Assembly (NCBI GenBank): GCA_964036195.1
Contig: CAXIWS010000604.1
Location: 1-64,000 of the forward strand
Direction: 5' to 3'
Length of the DNA: 64,000 nt
Source of the DNA: Sphaerolaimus hirsutus
Lineage: Eukaryota; Nematoda; Chromadorea; Monhysterida; Sphaerolaimidae
The notes under the pieces were generated by a model. It was not told the DNA's origin and searched no databases. It worked only from the letters and a program-made list of their open reading frames with translations. The translations under genes and the position numbers were made by a program. Positions 10,352 through 22,364 of the stretch are shown one piece after another; the stretch's first letter is position 1; each line of letters opens with the position of its first letter.

Positions 10352-13300
10352 GGCGTTACTTGACTAATTACTGTGCTTACTGTATGTTTGATAGCATTTT
10401 AATTCCGTACAATTCCTTCCAGCGCATACATTGCCCCCCGTTCCTGCCACGCTGCCACCGTGCCCGCCCTGTCTGGCAACGCTGCCGTGCCGACCGCGTC
10501 CGGCAGCGCCGCGCCCGCCCATACCGCGTGGGTTGTTGAAAATTCAGTTTTTGTTTGTACATTTTTTAGTAATTAGTTTGTACATTTTTTACTAATTAGA
10601 GTGGTACAATTTACAAATTACGGTATTTATGTCGGTTTTCATGCCTCCATTGCATGTGCGAATAGTCGCGGACAAAAGTACATACAGTTCATTTTGAGGG
10701 AGGGGGGCGTTACTTGACTAATTACTGTGCTTACTGTATGTTTGATAGCGTTTTTATGCCGTACAATTCCTTTCAGCGCATACATTTTTCCCCGTTCCTG
10801 CCACGCTGCCACCGTGCCCGCCCTGTCTGGCAACGCTGCCGTGCCGGCCGCGTCCGGCAGCGCCGCGCCCGCCCATACCGCGTGGGTTGTTTAAAATTCA
10901 GTTTTTGTTTGTACATTTTTTAGTAATTAGTTTGTACATTTTTTACTAATAAGAGTGGTACAATTAACAAATTACGGTATTTATGTCGGTTTTCATGCCT
11001 CCATTGGATGTGCGAATAGTCGCGGACAAAAGTACATACAGTTCATTTTGAGGGAGGGGGGCGTTACTTGACTAATTACTGTGCTTACTGTATGTTTGAT
11101 AGCGTTTTTATGCCGTACAATTCCTTTCAGCGCATACATTTTTCCCCGTTCCTGCCACGCTGCCACCGTGCCCGCCCTGTCTGGCAACGCTGCCGTGCCG
11201 GCCGCGTCCGGCAGCGCCGCGCCCGCCCATACCGCGTGGGTTGTTTAAAATTCAGTTTTTGTTTGTACATTTTTTAGTAATTAGTTTGTACATTTTTTAC
11301 TAATAAGAGTGGTACAATTAACAAATTACGGTATTTATGTCGGTTTTCATGCCTCCATTGGATGTGCGAATAGTCGCGGACAAAAGTACATACAGTTCAT
11401 TTTGAGGGAGGGGGGCGTTACTTGACTAATTACTGTGCTTACTGTATGTTTGATAGCGTTTTTATGCCGTACAATTCCTTTCAGCGCATACATTTTCCCC
11501 CGTTCCTGCCACGCTGCCACCGTGCCCACCCTGTCTGGCAACGCTGCCGTGCCGGCCGCGTCCGGCAGCGCCGCGCCCGCCCATACCGCGTGGGTCATTT
11601 AAAATTCAGTTTTTGTTTGTACATTTTTCAGTAATTAGTTTGTACATTTTTTACTAATTAGAGTGGTACAATTAACAAATTACGGTGTTTATGTCGGTTT
11701 TCATGCCTCCATTGCATGTGCGAATAGTCGCGGACAAAAGTACATACAGTTCATTTTGAGGGAGGGGGGCGTTACTTGACTAATTACTGTGCTTACTGTA
11801 TGTTTGATAGCATTTTAATTCCGTACAATTCCTTCCAGCGCATACATTGTCCCCCGTTCCTGCCACGCTGCCACCGTGCCCGCCCTGTCTGGCAACGCTG
11901 CCGTGCCGGCCGCGTCCGGCAGCGCCGCGCCTGCCCATACCGCGTGGGTTGTTTAAAATTCAGTTTTTGTTTGTACATTTTTTAGTAATTAGTTTGTACA
12001 TTTTTTAGTAATTAGTTTGTACATTTTTTACTAATTAGAGTGGTACAATTTACAAATTACGGTATTTATGTCGGTTTTCATGCCTCCATTGCATGTGCGA
12101 ATAGTCGCGGACAAAAGTACATACAGTTCATTTTGAGGGAGGGGGGCTTTACTTGACTAATTACTGTGCTTACTGTATGTTTGATAGCATTTTAATTCCG
12201 TACAATTCCTTCCAGCGCATACATTGTCCCCCGTTCCAGCCACGCTGCCACCGTGCCCGCCCTGTCTGGCAACGCTGCCGTGCCGGCCGCGTCCGGCAGC
12301 GCCGCGCCCGCCCATACCGCGTGGGTTGTTTAAAATTCAGTTTTTGTTTGTACATTTTTTAGTAATTAGTTTGTACATTTTTTAGTAATTAGTTTGTACA
12401 TTTTTTACTAATTAGAGTGGTACAATTTACAAATTACGGTATTTATGTCGGTTTTCATGCCTCCATTGCATGTGCGAATAGTCGCGGACAAAAGTACATA
12501 CAGTTCATTTTGAGGGAGGGGGGCTTTACTTGACTAATTACTGTGCTTACTGTATGTTTGATAGCATTTTAATTCCGTACAATTCCTTCCAGCGCATACA
12601 TTGCCCCCCGTTCCTGCCACGCTGCCACCGTGCCCGCCCTGTCTGGCAACGCTGCCGTGCCGACCGCGTCCGGCAGCGCCGCGCCCGCCCATACCGCGTG
12701 GGTTGTTGAAAATTCAGTTTTTGTTTGTACATTTTTTAGTAATTAGTTTGTACATTTTTTACTAATTAGAGTGGTACAATTTACAAATTACAGTATTTAT
12801 GTCGGTTTTCATGCCTCCATTGCATGTGCAAATAGTCGCGGACAAAAGTACATACAGTTCATTTTGAGGGAGGGGGGCTTTACTTGACTAATTACTGTGC
12901 TTACTGTATGTTTGATAGCATTTTAATTCCGTACAATTCCTTCCAGCGCATACATTGCCCCCCGTTCCTGCCACGCTGCCACTGTGCCCGCCCTGTCTGG
13001 CAACGCTGCCGTGCCGGCCGCGTCCGGCAGCGCTGCGCCCGCCCATACCGCGTGGGTCATTTAAAATTCAGTTTTTGTTTGTACATTTTTCAGTAATTAG
13101 TTTGTACATTTTTTACTAATTAGAGTGGTACAATTAACAAATTACGGTGTTTATGTCGGTTTTCATGCCTCCATTGCATGTGCGAATAGTCGCGGACAAA
13201 AGTACATACAGTTCATTTTGAGGGAGGGGGGCGTTACTTGACTAATTACTGTGCTTACTGTATGTTTGATAGCATTTTAATTCCGTACAATTCCTTCCAG

Positions 13301-15320
13301 CGCATACATTGTCCCCCGTTCCAGCCACGCTGCCACCGTGCCCGCCCTGTCTGGCAACGCTGCCGTGCCGACCGCGTCCGGCAGCGCCGCGCCTGCCCAT
13401 ACCGCGTGGGTTGTTTAAAATTCAGTTTTTGTTTGTACATTTTTTAGTAATTAGTTTGTACATTTTTTAGTAATTAGTTTGTACATTTTTTACTAATTAG
13501 AGTGGTACAATTTACAAATTACGGTATTTATGTCGGTTTTCATGCCTCCATTGCATGTGCGAATAGTCGCGGACAAAAGTACATACAGTTCATTTTGAGG
13601 GAGGGGGGCTTTACTTGACTAATTACTGTGCTTACTGTATGTTTGATAGCATTTTAATTCCGTACAATTCCTTCCAGCGCATACATTGTCCCCCGTTCCA
13701 GCCACGCTGCCACCGTGCCCGCCCTGTCTGGCAACGCTGCCGTGCCGGCCGCGTCCGGCAGCGCCGCGCCCGCCCATACCGCGTGGGTTGTTTAAAATTC
13801 AGTTTTTGTTTGTACATTTTTTAGTAATTAGTTTGTACATTTTTTAGTAATTAGTTTGTACATTTTTTACTAATTAGAGTGGTACAATTTACAAATTACG
13901 GTATTTATGTCGGTTTTCATGCCTCCATTGCATGTGCGAATAGTCGCGGACAAAAGTACATACAGTTCATTTTGAGGGAGGGGGGCTTTACTTGACTAAT
14001 TACTGTGCTTACTGTATGTTTGATAGCATTTTAATTCCGTACAATTCCTTCCAGCGCATACATTGCCCCCCTGTTCCTGCCACGCTGCCACCGTGCCCGC
14101 CCTGTCTGGCAACGCTGCCGTGCCGACCGCGTCCGGCAGCGCCGCGCCCGCCCATACCGCGTGGGTTGTTGAAAATTCAGTTTTTGTTTGTACATTTTTT
14201 AGTAATTAGTTTGTACATTTTTTACTAATTAGAGTGGTACAATTTACAAATTACGGTATTTATGTCGGTTTTCATGCCTCCATTGCATGTGCGAATAGTC
14301 GCGGACAAAAGTACATACAGTTCATTTTGAGGGAGGGGGGCTTTACTTGACTAGTTACTGTGCTTACTGTATGTTTGATAGCATTTTAATTCCGTACAAT
14401 TCCTTCCAGCGCATACATTGTCCCCCGTTCCAGCCACGCTGCCACCGTGCCCGCCCTGTCTGGCAACGCTGCCGTGCCGGCCGCGTCCGGCAGCGCCGCG
14501 CCCGCCCATACCGCGTGGGTTGTTTAAAATTCAGTTTTTGTTTGTACATTTTTTAGTAATTAGTTTGTACATTTTTTAGTAATTAGTTTGTACATTTTTT
14601 ACTAATTAGAGTGGTACAATTTACAAATTACGGTATTTATGTCGGTTTTCATGCCTCCATTGCATGTGCGAATAGTCGCGGACAAAAGTACATACAGTTC
14701 ATTTTGAGGGAGGGGGGCTTTACTTGACTAATTACTGTGCTTACTGTATGTTTGATAGCATTTTAATTCCGTACAATTCCTTCCAGCGCATACATTGCCC
14801 CCCGTTCCTGCCACGCTGCCACCGTGCCCGCCCTGTCTGGCAACGCTGCCGTGCCGACCGCGTCCGGCAGCGCCGCGCCCGCCCATACCGCGTGGGTTGT
14901 TGAAAATTCAGTTTTTGTTTGTACATTTTTTAGTAATTAGTTTGTACATTTTTTACTAATTAGAGTGGTACAATTTACAAATTACGGTATTTATGTCGGT
15001 TTTCATGCCTCCATTGCATGTGCGAATAGTCGCGGACAAAAGTACATACAGTTCATTTTGAGGGAGGGGGGCTTTACTTGACTAGTTACTGTGCTTACTG
15101 TATGTTTGATAGCATTTTAATTCCGTACAATTCCTTCCAGCGCATACATTGTCCCCCGTTCCAGCCACGCTGCCACCGTGCCCGCCCTGTCTGGCAACGC
15201 TGCCGTGCCGGCCGCGTCCGGCAGCGCCGCGCCCGCTCCAACCGCGTGGGTTGTTGAAAATTCAGTTTTTGTTTGTACATTTTTTAGTAATTAGTTTTTA
15301 CATTTTTTACTAATTATAAT
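10352..15320 (+). repeat. 14-copy tandem array of an exon-like cassette (354/377-bp units)
   Basis: Each unit has a CCTTCCAG (or CCTTTCAG) acceptor, a GC-rich 109-nt segment from CGCATACATT to ACCGCGTGG, a GT donor, and an AT-rich spacer with one or two extra TAGTTTGTACATTTTTT blocks. Segment starts are near 10422, 10777, 11131, 11485, 11838, 12215, 12592, 12946, 13300, 13677, 14054, 14409, 14786 and 15140. The GC-rich segment has no stop in any forward frame. One frame (TVPALSGNAAVP) resembles the end of the preceding exon (STVPAATGDNAMP at 9980-10081), whose donor context (TTTAAAATTCAG) also resembles the unit. The array therefore probably arose by amplification of this gene's C-terminal exon. 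A terminal exon was not found, and whether the copies are spliced in is unknown. Confidence 0.8.
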
Positions 15321-15587
15321 GGTGCAATTGGGTGTGGGTCGGTGCCCAAGTAAAGTGCCCGTACTTTTGACTTTTGACACTTCAAATGACATTCATGCCT
15401 CCAATGGTTTTCTGACGAAATAAACCCCCCTTGAATAATTGCCCCCCTCGAATAAACCCCCTCTCAAATTTTGCTGGTGAAAAAATAAATCCCCATGGGG
15501 CAATTTCGAGGTAATACGGTTATATATAAAATCTATGGCTGCCCAAAATCTACAATTGGCTGATTATGTAAACTTTGCAGGTTGGAA

Positions 15588-18500
15588 ATGGATGATTTTC
15601 ACCAACCTAGCATTAGCAGTACCTCGGCACAGGCTGCCAGTTTGCCAAGACCAAAGAGGCATGTTCAATCACAAGCAGATAAAGATAGAGAAATTGTAGA
15701 TGCTATTCAGAATGAGGAAGGTCGCTTTTTGGAGTTTTCAGAGTATCACTGGAAAGGTTGGCATTTGAAGTTTTGGAGGGCCATTGTTTTCCTACAGCTT
15801 TTCATATGTAATTTTATAAAAATGCACAATTTTTTTTCATTTATTTTTTGTCATCGCAATGTGAGGAGGAGGTCATTCAAGGCGTGATGTGTAGGGTTCA
15901 AACGGGACCAGTTTTTCGGACCGGGACCGGGACCGGGACTGGGGGGTCCGGACCGGGACCGGGACCGGGACTGGCTTTTTTGAATTGTCGGGACCGGGAC
16001 CGGGACCGGGACTGGGGTGTCAGGACCGTGACTGGGGTGTCAGGACCGGGACTGGGGTGTCAGGACTGGGACCGGGACCGGGACCGGGACCGCCCCAGTC
16101 CCGACTTTTTGCCGAACCATGTACCGGGACTGCAGTCCCGTTTGAACCCTAGTGATGTGATAGTATTATTTCATCAAAATTTCCACGTTTAAGGATACTT
16201 ACATACACACAGTATATCCTCAAAAAAGCCCCCCCTCAAACACCCCTAAAATAACTTGATATTCTGACGACAAAATAATTTCACTCAAATAACTCCCAGA
16301 CAAAAAAGGCATACCGAAAATAACTCTCATGTTGCTTTTTCTGGTAGTTTCACAGATTCCACATACCGTATTTCCTTGAAATACCCCCCTCAAAATGGGC
16401 ACTATGATTTTGTGATTAGGTAATTAATTAATTTCAAGCCTATTTTTGGGAGTCGAATATTATATATTCGGCTCATAAATTCGGAAATTTGATTATCGCT
16501 CGAACTTGCCAACTAGGATTAGTGAAAATCAAGTAAAATAGGGCAAGTGACATGTGATGTCACTTTTCATTTTGGTATTTAAATGTGTCAACTCTGATTA
16601 CATTTTTGGGAAGTGTTAAGCTTCCGACTTAAATCAACAAAAATGTATTTCCCACACTCAAAATGTCAAACACCTGTCAAAACAGGTAAATACGCTTGTA
16701 GTGTGGGAAACATTCAGTTTCCAAACTAATTATCAGGGTATTTCTCGGATGTAATGCCTAACAGACGTTCAAAACACTTACTGTGTTACGTTAGAACATC
16801 GTTTGAGGGGGTAATTCGAGGAAATACGGTACTCATACGCTACTAATAATGTAAGTCTAATATTTTACAGGAAGGGGGGTGAAAACGCTGGTGCCGATCA
16901 AGAGGGGAGAGTATGTGGTAGAGTATAAAGGCATCCTGAGGATGGGGAAGGATGTCAGCAAGCGTGATGAAGAACTGCTGGAGAACCCAAGCAACTTCAT
17001 TTATTATTTCACTTTCCAGAACAAACGGTGCAGGTTTGTTGTAAATAGAAGTCCCACGTGGAAATTTATATATTTATTGTTTACTTTTATTTTTTCAGAG
17101 TGAAAATTTTGAGCGGGGATGTCTTAAATTGAGGGGGGTACTTTGAGGGGGGTTTATCACTTTTACAGATATTGCCTGAACTCCCAGTACTATTTTGGTG
17201 TTTGTAAAGTACGCAGAAGTAGAAAAATGCAGCAATAAGCACCATATATAAGAAGAATTATGTACGGTATTTCCTCAAAATACCCCCCGGGGGTTTATTT
17301 TTTATGAGTGTGAATTCTGAGGGAGTTTATTTTCTATCTATGCAGACTGTGATTTACTTATTTACTCATTTTTCCACAGCCTCGATGCAACCGAAGAGAA
17401 CCCTGATCACTTTGCGCGCCGAATCAACCATTCGCATGAAAAAGACAAATTTTTCCCGCCCAATTTGAAAATGGCCATTTTAAATTTGGATGGAAATCCC
17501 AGGCTGGTTTTGAAGGCTCTGCGGGATATAGCTCCCATGGAGGAATTGGCATATGATTACGGCGACCATGGCTACATCAGCCTGGAGGGACACCCTTGGC
17601 TGAAACCCAGGGACAAAAATTGTTGGTTCCAAGCTTTCCAGCCACCACAATTATTATTTAAAAACTTTCAGAAAAAATTCACTTAAACAATTGTTATTTT
17701 TAGATGAAGTTAAAGCTGATTCTTCAGCATAATTGCAAAAATTAGGTGATCAAATTTCATGTAAAATTTCTGGAGGAAATGGCGTTTAAAATGAAAAGGA
17801 AATGGGTGAATGAAGTATGTGTAGAGTTGGCAAATAAGAATTCAAAAACGTTTTCAAATTTTTTGACTTTCGTAACTTTTATTTCCCTTTCATAAAAAGA
17901 CACATACCATTTTACCTCGAAATACCGCCAGGTTTATTATTTTGCCAGCAGATCAGGGGTTTTATTCGAGGGGGGTTTATTGTTTCGCCAGAAATTTTTG
18001 TAGATACATAAATGGATACAAAATGACTAAAATTTGACACACTTTATTTGCAGTTACACCACCAGAGCCCCCTGGCTCTGAGCAGCCAGAGCCCAGTGAC
18101 TTCTCAGCAGGTCCTCCACCAGAACCCCCCAACCACAACTCCCCATTGTCACTGAAGTCACCAGAGGAAAAACGTGCGAAAGAACGCAATACACCAGCAT
18201 ACGAGGTTCCCTTTCCACTTTTTGTCTTTCTAATCTTTCCGACATCTCACTTTGCATGAACCATATACTCGACGGACCACATGCTATGCATTTTACTAAC
18301 GAAACACTCCATCATGACGTCATCATTAAAAAAATTACAATAATTCCAGCAAAAAAGCAAAACATGACAATAAAATATTCCTTGTTTGTACCTGACTCCG
18401 CCTTAGAATTAACCCCCCTTGAATTAACCCCCCTTGAATTAACCCCCCTCAAATTAACCCCCTTGAATTAACCCCCCTCAAATTTCCCCCTTTCGCACAG

Positions 18501-19750
18501 TAAAAATTTTGTTGAATGAGTAACAGTACGAAATAGAATACACAATTTGATTGCATAGTTTGGTTCGTTTAAAATATAAAAGTCAACACTTATCCTACTA
18601 TTTTGATTATTGGACATTCCCATCCCTCAAAGCAAAGAAAATACCGTATTACCTCGAAATACCCCCATGGGGGTTTATTATTTCGCCAGCAAATGTTGAG
18701 GTGGGGTTAATTCGAGGGGGGTTTATTGTTTCGTCAGAAATTTTCGTGAAATTCATAGTAAAGAATACGCTTTTTCATACACAAAATCAGTAATAAACGT
18801 GAGGAAATAGGTCATATTTTGGCTATAGGTGTACATCTGTACACAAATGAGCGTATAAGTGTAACTGCAATGCAAATTAGTAGTAATAAATACATCATGT
18901 ACATCATTTCTATTAGAATTTCAAAATTTCTCAAAATTCGAACTAGTTTCTTTCAAAGTTTTGGGCAAAGTTTCAAAGTGCAGCGTATGCAACGTAAACA
19001 CAAAAGAATGGTTTGATGTGCGGAACAGGCGTATGTGCTAAAGAGGCGTATGTGCATGTGCGTCGTGACTGGGCACCCCATGACTTTACCCCCCCCCCCA
19101 GCACAATTGGTTCCAGGCGGCACTGGCTGGCTGTATAATGCGCAGACAATGCAACATCTTGAATGACGCAATGCGACAGGGTTTCAGTCTCAAAAGTCAT
19201 GGAAAATGTGAAATTTCATGCAAAGTGTCAAAAGTCATGGTAAATGCCCTGCAAAATGGAAACTCGGTTGGCATTTTGCAGGGCATTTTCCATGACTTTT
19301 GACCATGTAAAATGTAAAATGTCATGCAAAGTGTCAAAATTCATGGAAAATCCCTTGCAAAATGAAAACTCAGACAGCCGGCAGCCTGGAACTCATTGTG
19401 CTGCGGGGAAGGGGGGGAATGTGGATGCACAGTCACACGCCAGTCTGTGACACGCACATATGCCTGTTCCGCACACAGGCCCGTTTCGCACACGCATCAG
19501 TTATGTGCAAAACAGGCGTTTGTGCAAAACAGGTTTCATCCATGTGCGAAACGGGCGTTTGTGCAAAACAGTGCACCCTCATAATAAACCCCAATGGGGG
19601 TATTTCAAGGTAATACGGTATGCACACTCTAACTCACTTTCTCAGCGTACACCGTTGCTGAATAAAGAAATTCCCTCGACTACCAATGCTGCAAATGTTG
19701 CCAATGCCTCCGCCAGTGGTATTGCGAGGAGAAAATTGAAATTTAGTTGA
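15588..19750 (+). CDS. KMT5A/Set8-like SET-domain histone methyltransferase
   Basis: Five exons: 15588-15756, 16871-17033, 17380-17621, 18054-18205 and 19646-19750. They total 831 nt, exactly 276 codons plus stop. Junctions carry GT and AG; the 17621 donor (AAATT/GTTGG) was chosen by phase. The SET domain spans about residues 55-185: GRGVKTL, RGEYVVEYKG, the pseudoknot RRINHSH, and YDYGD before HPWLK. These match the KMT5A/PR-Set7/SET-1 family, which monomethylates histone H4 Lys20 in the nucleus (family knowledge). After the SET domain come a Pro/Glu-rich segment (TPPEPPGSEQPEP) and a short basic tail (RRKLKFS), unlike vertebrate KMT5A, where the SET domain ends the protein. The ATG follows an acceptor at 15580, so 5' exons may be missing. 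Introns contain MITEs (15892, 16364, 18643). Confidence 0.8.
15892..16151 (+). mobile_element. hAT-like MITE, GGGACC-filled, exact 8-bp TSD
   Basis: It starts TAGGGTTCAAACGGGACC and ends AGTCCCGTTTGAACCCTA. The 8-bp duplication GTGATGTG is exact (15884-15891 and 16152-16159). The interior is nearly pure GGGACC with GGGACTGGGGTGTCA variants. It lies in intron 1 of the SET gene. Confidence 0.9.
16364..16831. mobile_element. MITE with CCGTATTTCCTCGAAATACCCC ends
   Basis: The inverted termini are TACCGTATTTCCTTGAAATA and its complement (GAGGAAATACGGTA). Each end has a C or G run and is flanked by TA. The core is AT-rich with a GTGTCAA-containing palindrome. It lies in intron 1 of the SET gene. 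Many partial copies of this family lie across the window. Confidence 0.7.
18406..18480 (+). repeat. 15-bp tandem repeat TTGAATTAACCCCCC
   Basis: About five units of TTGAATTAACCCCCC/TCAAATTAACCCCC head to tail. This is an amplification of the subterminal motif of the CCGTATTACCTCGAAT MITE family, within the last SET-gene intron. Confidence 0.85.
18643..18752. mobile_element. Short CCGTATTACC-family MITE fragment
   Basis: TACCGTATTACCTCGAAATA, then a CCCCCATGGGGG palindrome, TTTATTATTTCGCC and AATTCGAGGGGGGTTT. Similar truncated pieces lie at 17265-17340, 17905-17995, 15420-15520 and 19575-19622. Confidence 0.6.
19098..19415. mobile_element. Hairpin MITE with CAGCACAATTGGTTCCAGGC ends
   Basis: The ends CAGCACAATTGGTTCCAGGC and its diverged complement (GCCTGGAACTCATTGTGCTG) enclose a hairpin whose core (CATGCAAAGTGTCAAAAGTC and complement) is the same as in the introner-like elements. 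It is intronic in the SET gene and not bounded by GT/AG. Confidence 0.55.
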
Positions 19751-20230
19751 ATTTTTATAGTGGAAGTTAAGTGAATTTTTCGACAGAATTTTGTTACTGA
19801 CATTGATTTGTTACGTTGACCCTATTTACTCAAATAATTCACCCCTATGCAATAATTCACCATTCAAATGACTTCCAAAAACATCATTATTCGAGTAAAA
19901 TTTATTACATGTATTATTTGCATTTATGATATTCGGATATCTAATGAAAAAAATATTTCACATGCAAAAATTTCTCATGGAAAAAGGTTCAAATGTCTTC
20001 AATTCCATGCATGACAAATTTTTGCATTAAAAATGATCCTCACACTGTTGAAGAAATGTCAAGTTTTCGATTCCTTGCCTGATAAAAAGCCTGTTCCGCA
20101 CATACACATCAGTTATGTGCGAAACGGGTGTTTGTGCGAAACAGGTTTCATCCATGTGCAAAACGGGCGTTTGTGCGAAACAGGCGTATGTGCGAAACAG
20201 TGCACCCTCGGGTGCAGGGTGCACCCTCCC
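19440..20230. repeat. GTGCGAAAC(A/G)GGCGTTTGTGC-type repeats (two clusters)
   Basis: Clusters at about 19440-19580 and 20090-20230 share GTGCGAAACAGGTTTCATCC and GGCGTTTGTGC units; isolated units lie at 19015-19050. They overlap the last intron and 3' flank of the SET gene, and the final exon 19646-19750 lies between them. Confidence 0.6.
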
Positions 20231-20689
20231 TGAATACACCTGAAGTTAATGTGATCCCGTGTGTTTCCATCTTGCCCAGGAAGGGGGGCTGCAGCCCCCC
20301 CCCATCCTGGATACGGCTCTGATTGAATATTTCTTTTTATGGTCGGTTGCTGTGTGCATGGTTTGCACTTTCTTTAAAGTTGTTTTATAAACCTTTCTCC
20401 AAGTGTTTTTTTCTTAAAAGTGTTTTCTTTTTTAAGTGGTTTGTTCACTTCCAGCTGTACTTTTGTCATGTTGTTTTGCTATGAAGTTTTTTGTGGCGCA
20501 GTTCGGTGAATAATAAATGAATCGAAATAAACAATTAATCGATATAGAAATTTAAATGAAACAATATTTTAACAACCATAAGGTGGCATAGACACTAGAT
20601 AACCATAGATTTATTTACTTATTAATTTTAATTTTATTTTGTGTTTTTGGTGAACTTTCGGCTCAGCCCAGTTTCTCGCAGTTTGCCGT

Positions 20690-20826
20690 GGCTTTGGCAC
20701 TCTTCCAGGCACTTTTCAGGCCACTGCTTTTTTTAAAAAAAGCGCTGGGACCCTTGCGCTTTTTTTTATAAAAAAGCGGCGTTTTTGAAAAAAAAGCGCG
20801 TGAACAAAAGCACTGGCCATCCCTAC
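20690..20826. mobile_element. Partial hAT-like MITE, AGCGCTTTTT type
   Basis: AAAAAAAGCGCTGGGACCC..GGCCATCCCTA matches the ends of the element at 2152-2839. The opposite end (near CCACTGCTTTTTTT) lacks the TAGGGATGG terminus, so the copy is truncated. Upstream, 20300-20690 contains nothing recognised. Confidence 0.6.
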
Positions 20827-20862
20827 TCTGAACTCTATCATGCGTATACATTGAGTAAACGT

Positions 20863-21610
20863 ATGAGCATATGTATTGCTTGTGTACCCCGGAAATTGCA
20901 TGTAACTTTTGAGATGCCGCTCGCCCGCGGCAGCTGCGCCTTTGAAGTCGACCGCCGTATGGTTTTCGTGGAAGTCGAATACATGACCGCGAACTTTTAT
21001 CAGCAGCCCGATCCACGTGGAGTTCCTGGCAATGAGGGGTTGATCGGGCTATACGTCAGCGAAATTTTCGTAGAGAATGGGCCGCCAGTCACCCTGGAAC
21101 TGACCGAGGCTGTCGAACAGTGAGTGGTGGCACTTTTCTGCTTTCTGTGGGGTATTATGTGTGGGCATAGCTAGATGGCACATCCAGATGTCAAGTTTGA
21201 AATTGTCAAAGAACCATTTTTAATTTAGTCTTAATTAGCAAGTTGCTGATTTAGTAGAAAATTCAAGCTCAATTCCCCTCTCCTCCTCTTAGCCAATACA
21301 AAAATGCACGCCGGGTAACCATGCACAGCGGGTAAAAATGCACAGAGGCAAAGGCCCGCTGTGAAAGCTGTGTACTATCTCGTCCTGAACTTTTATATTA
21401 CTTTGCAGAACTGCAGTGATTGGTACTGCGCACAACCAACCGATCAGAGTGCGTGCGCGCTACATGCGCGAAGTCTGGGATGAATTTGATCCCCAACAGA
21501 ACCAAGAACCTGAAGTCGATCTTCCTGATGTGGATGACACGCTGCGCGTGCGGGTGTTCCTGATCACGTCGGATACATTTGTGATAATGTGCGCACGCTC
21601 TGTGTTTTGA
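20863..21610 (+). CDS. Two-exon small protein, unrecognised
   Basis: Exon 1 is 20863-21119 (donor CA/GTGAGT), exon 2 is 21409-21610 (acceptor CTTTGCAG). The phase is consistent and gives 152 residues. Visible features: KLHVTFEMPLARGSCAFEVD, an acidic stretch (EPEVDLPDVDD), and a C-terminus VRVFLITSDTFVIMCAR resembling that of the gene at 948-1431. No signal peptide or membrane segment was recognised. The ATG is the first in the open frame and follows a truncated hAT MITE, so an upstream exon cannot be excluded. Confidence 0.55.
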
Positions 21611-21757
21611 GTTTTGTGTTTTTGTTGTTTGAAAAATTTGTTTAAAACTGCATGAAATTTGGGATTTTTTAGGAATGTTGCAATTTTGACAATGAGTTTT
21701 ATAGTGTCACATAGTCTTGACAGTCTCTTTGAGTGTCACATAGTCTTGACTTGACAT

Positions 21758-21886
21758 CAAGGACGTAGCCAGGGGGGGCGGCCGCCCCACCCCCCCCATC
21801 CCGGGTCTGACCAAAAAATGTGCCAGAAATTGTGCCTCCGAAAGATTTACGTATACAATCTGCTCAAAAATCTTGGCTACGTCCCT
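21758..21886. mobile_element. Short MITE with GGACGTAGCCA ends
   Basis: Inverted termini AAGGACGTAGCCA and TGGCTACGTCC enclose G and C runs and AAAATGTGCCAGAAATTG. Fragments of the same family lie at 521-640 and 842-938. Confidence 0.6.
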
Positions 21887-22014
21887 GCTTGACATGATGT
21901 TTTGTGTTTCCTCGTCAGATTATGTTGTTGGTTTTTTTCAACGTTTCTATGTGCAACGTTGTTAAAAACCTTTTTAAAAGTGCTTCCTAAAAGTTTAACA
22001 GTTAAAAGTTACGC

Positions 22015-22145
22015 CATGCTCATGTTTGCCCGGTGCTCATCGTGCGGTGCCCGGTGCTCATTTTTGCTCGGTGCTCATCGTGCCCTCATATTTACATTAC
22101 ATTGCATGGACGCACCCTGCCCGGTGCTCATTTTTTCACCAAGTG
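22015..22145. repeat. GGTGCTCAT-type short repeats
   Basis: CCGGTGCTCAT/CGGTGCTCATCG units recur five or more times in 130 bp, resembling the hexamer-filled subterminal zones of the hAT-like MITEs. No ends were identified. Confidence 0.5.
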
Positions 22146-22364
22146 TCATTTTGTGTGTGATTTTCGTCTATGCATTGTGTCCTTTGTGGTTGTTGTATAA
22201 AATAAAAGAAAACAAAGTTATTTTGTAATTTTATATTTTATGTATTTATGTATGTAACAACATACGGTCACTGATACCCACATATTTATTTAGCCTATTT
22301 CTCATTTTGTTAGTCTTCTCGGTTTACTATCAGCTCTCGCAGTTTCCAGTGCTTTTCACAGAAA

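Noticed and set aside
10327-14556. Repeated 61-78-codon ORFs in the tandem array as separate genes
   Set aside because: They span acceptor, cassette and donor of each unit. The same GC-rich segment is open in every forward frame, so these are by-products of the array.
10352-15320. CRISPR-like array
   Set aside because: Units are 354-377 bp with nearly identical spacers. This is a tandem exon-type duplication in a eukaryotic genome.
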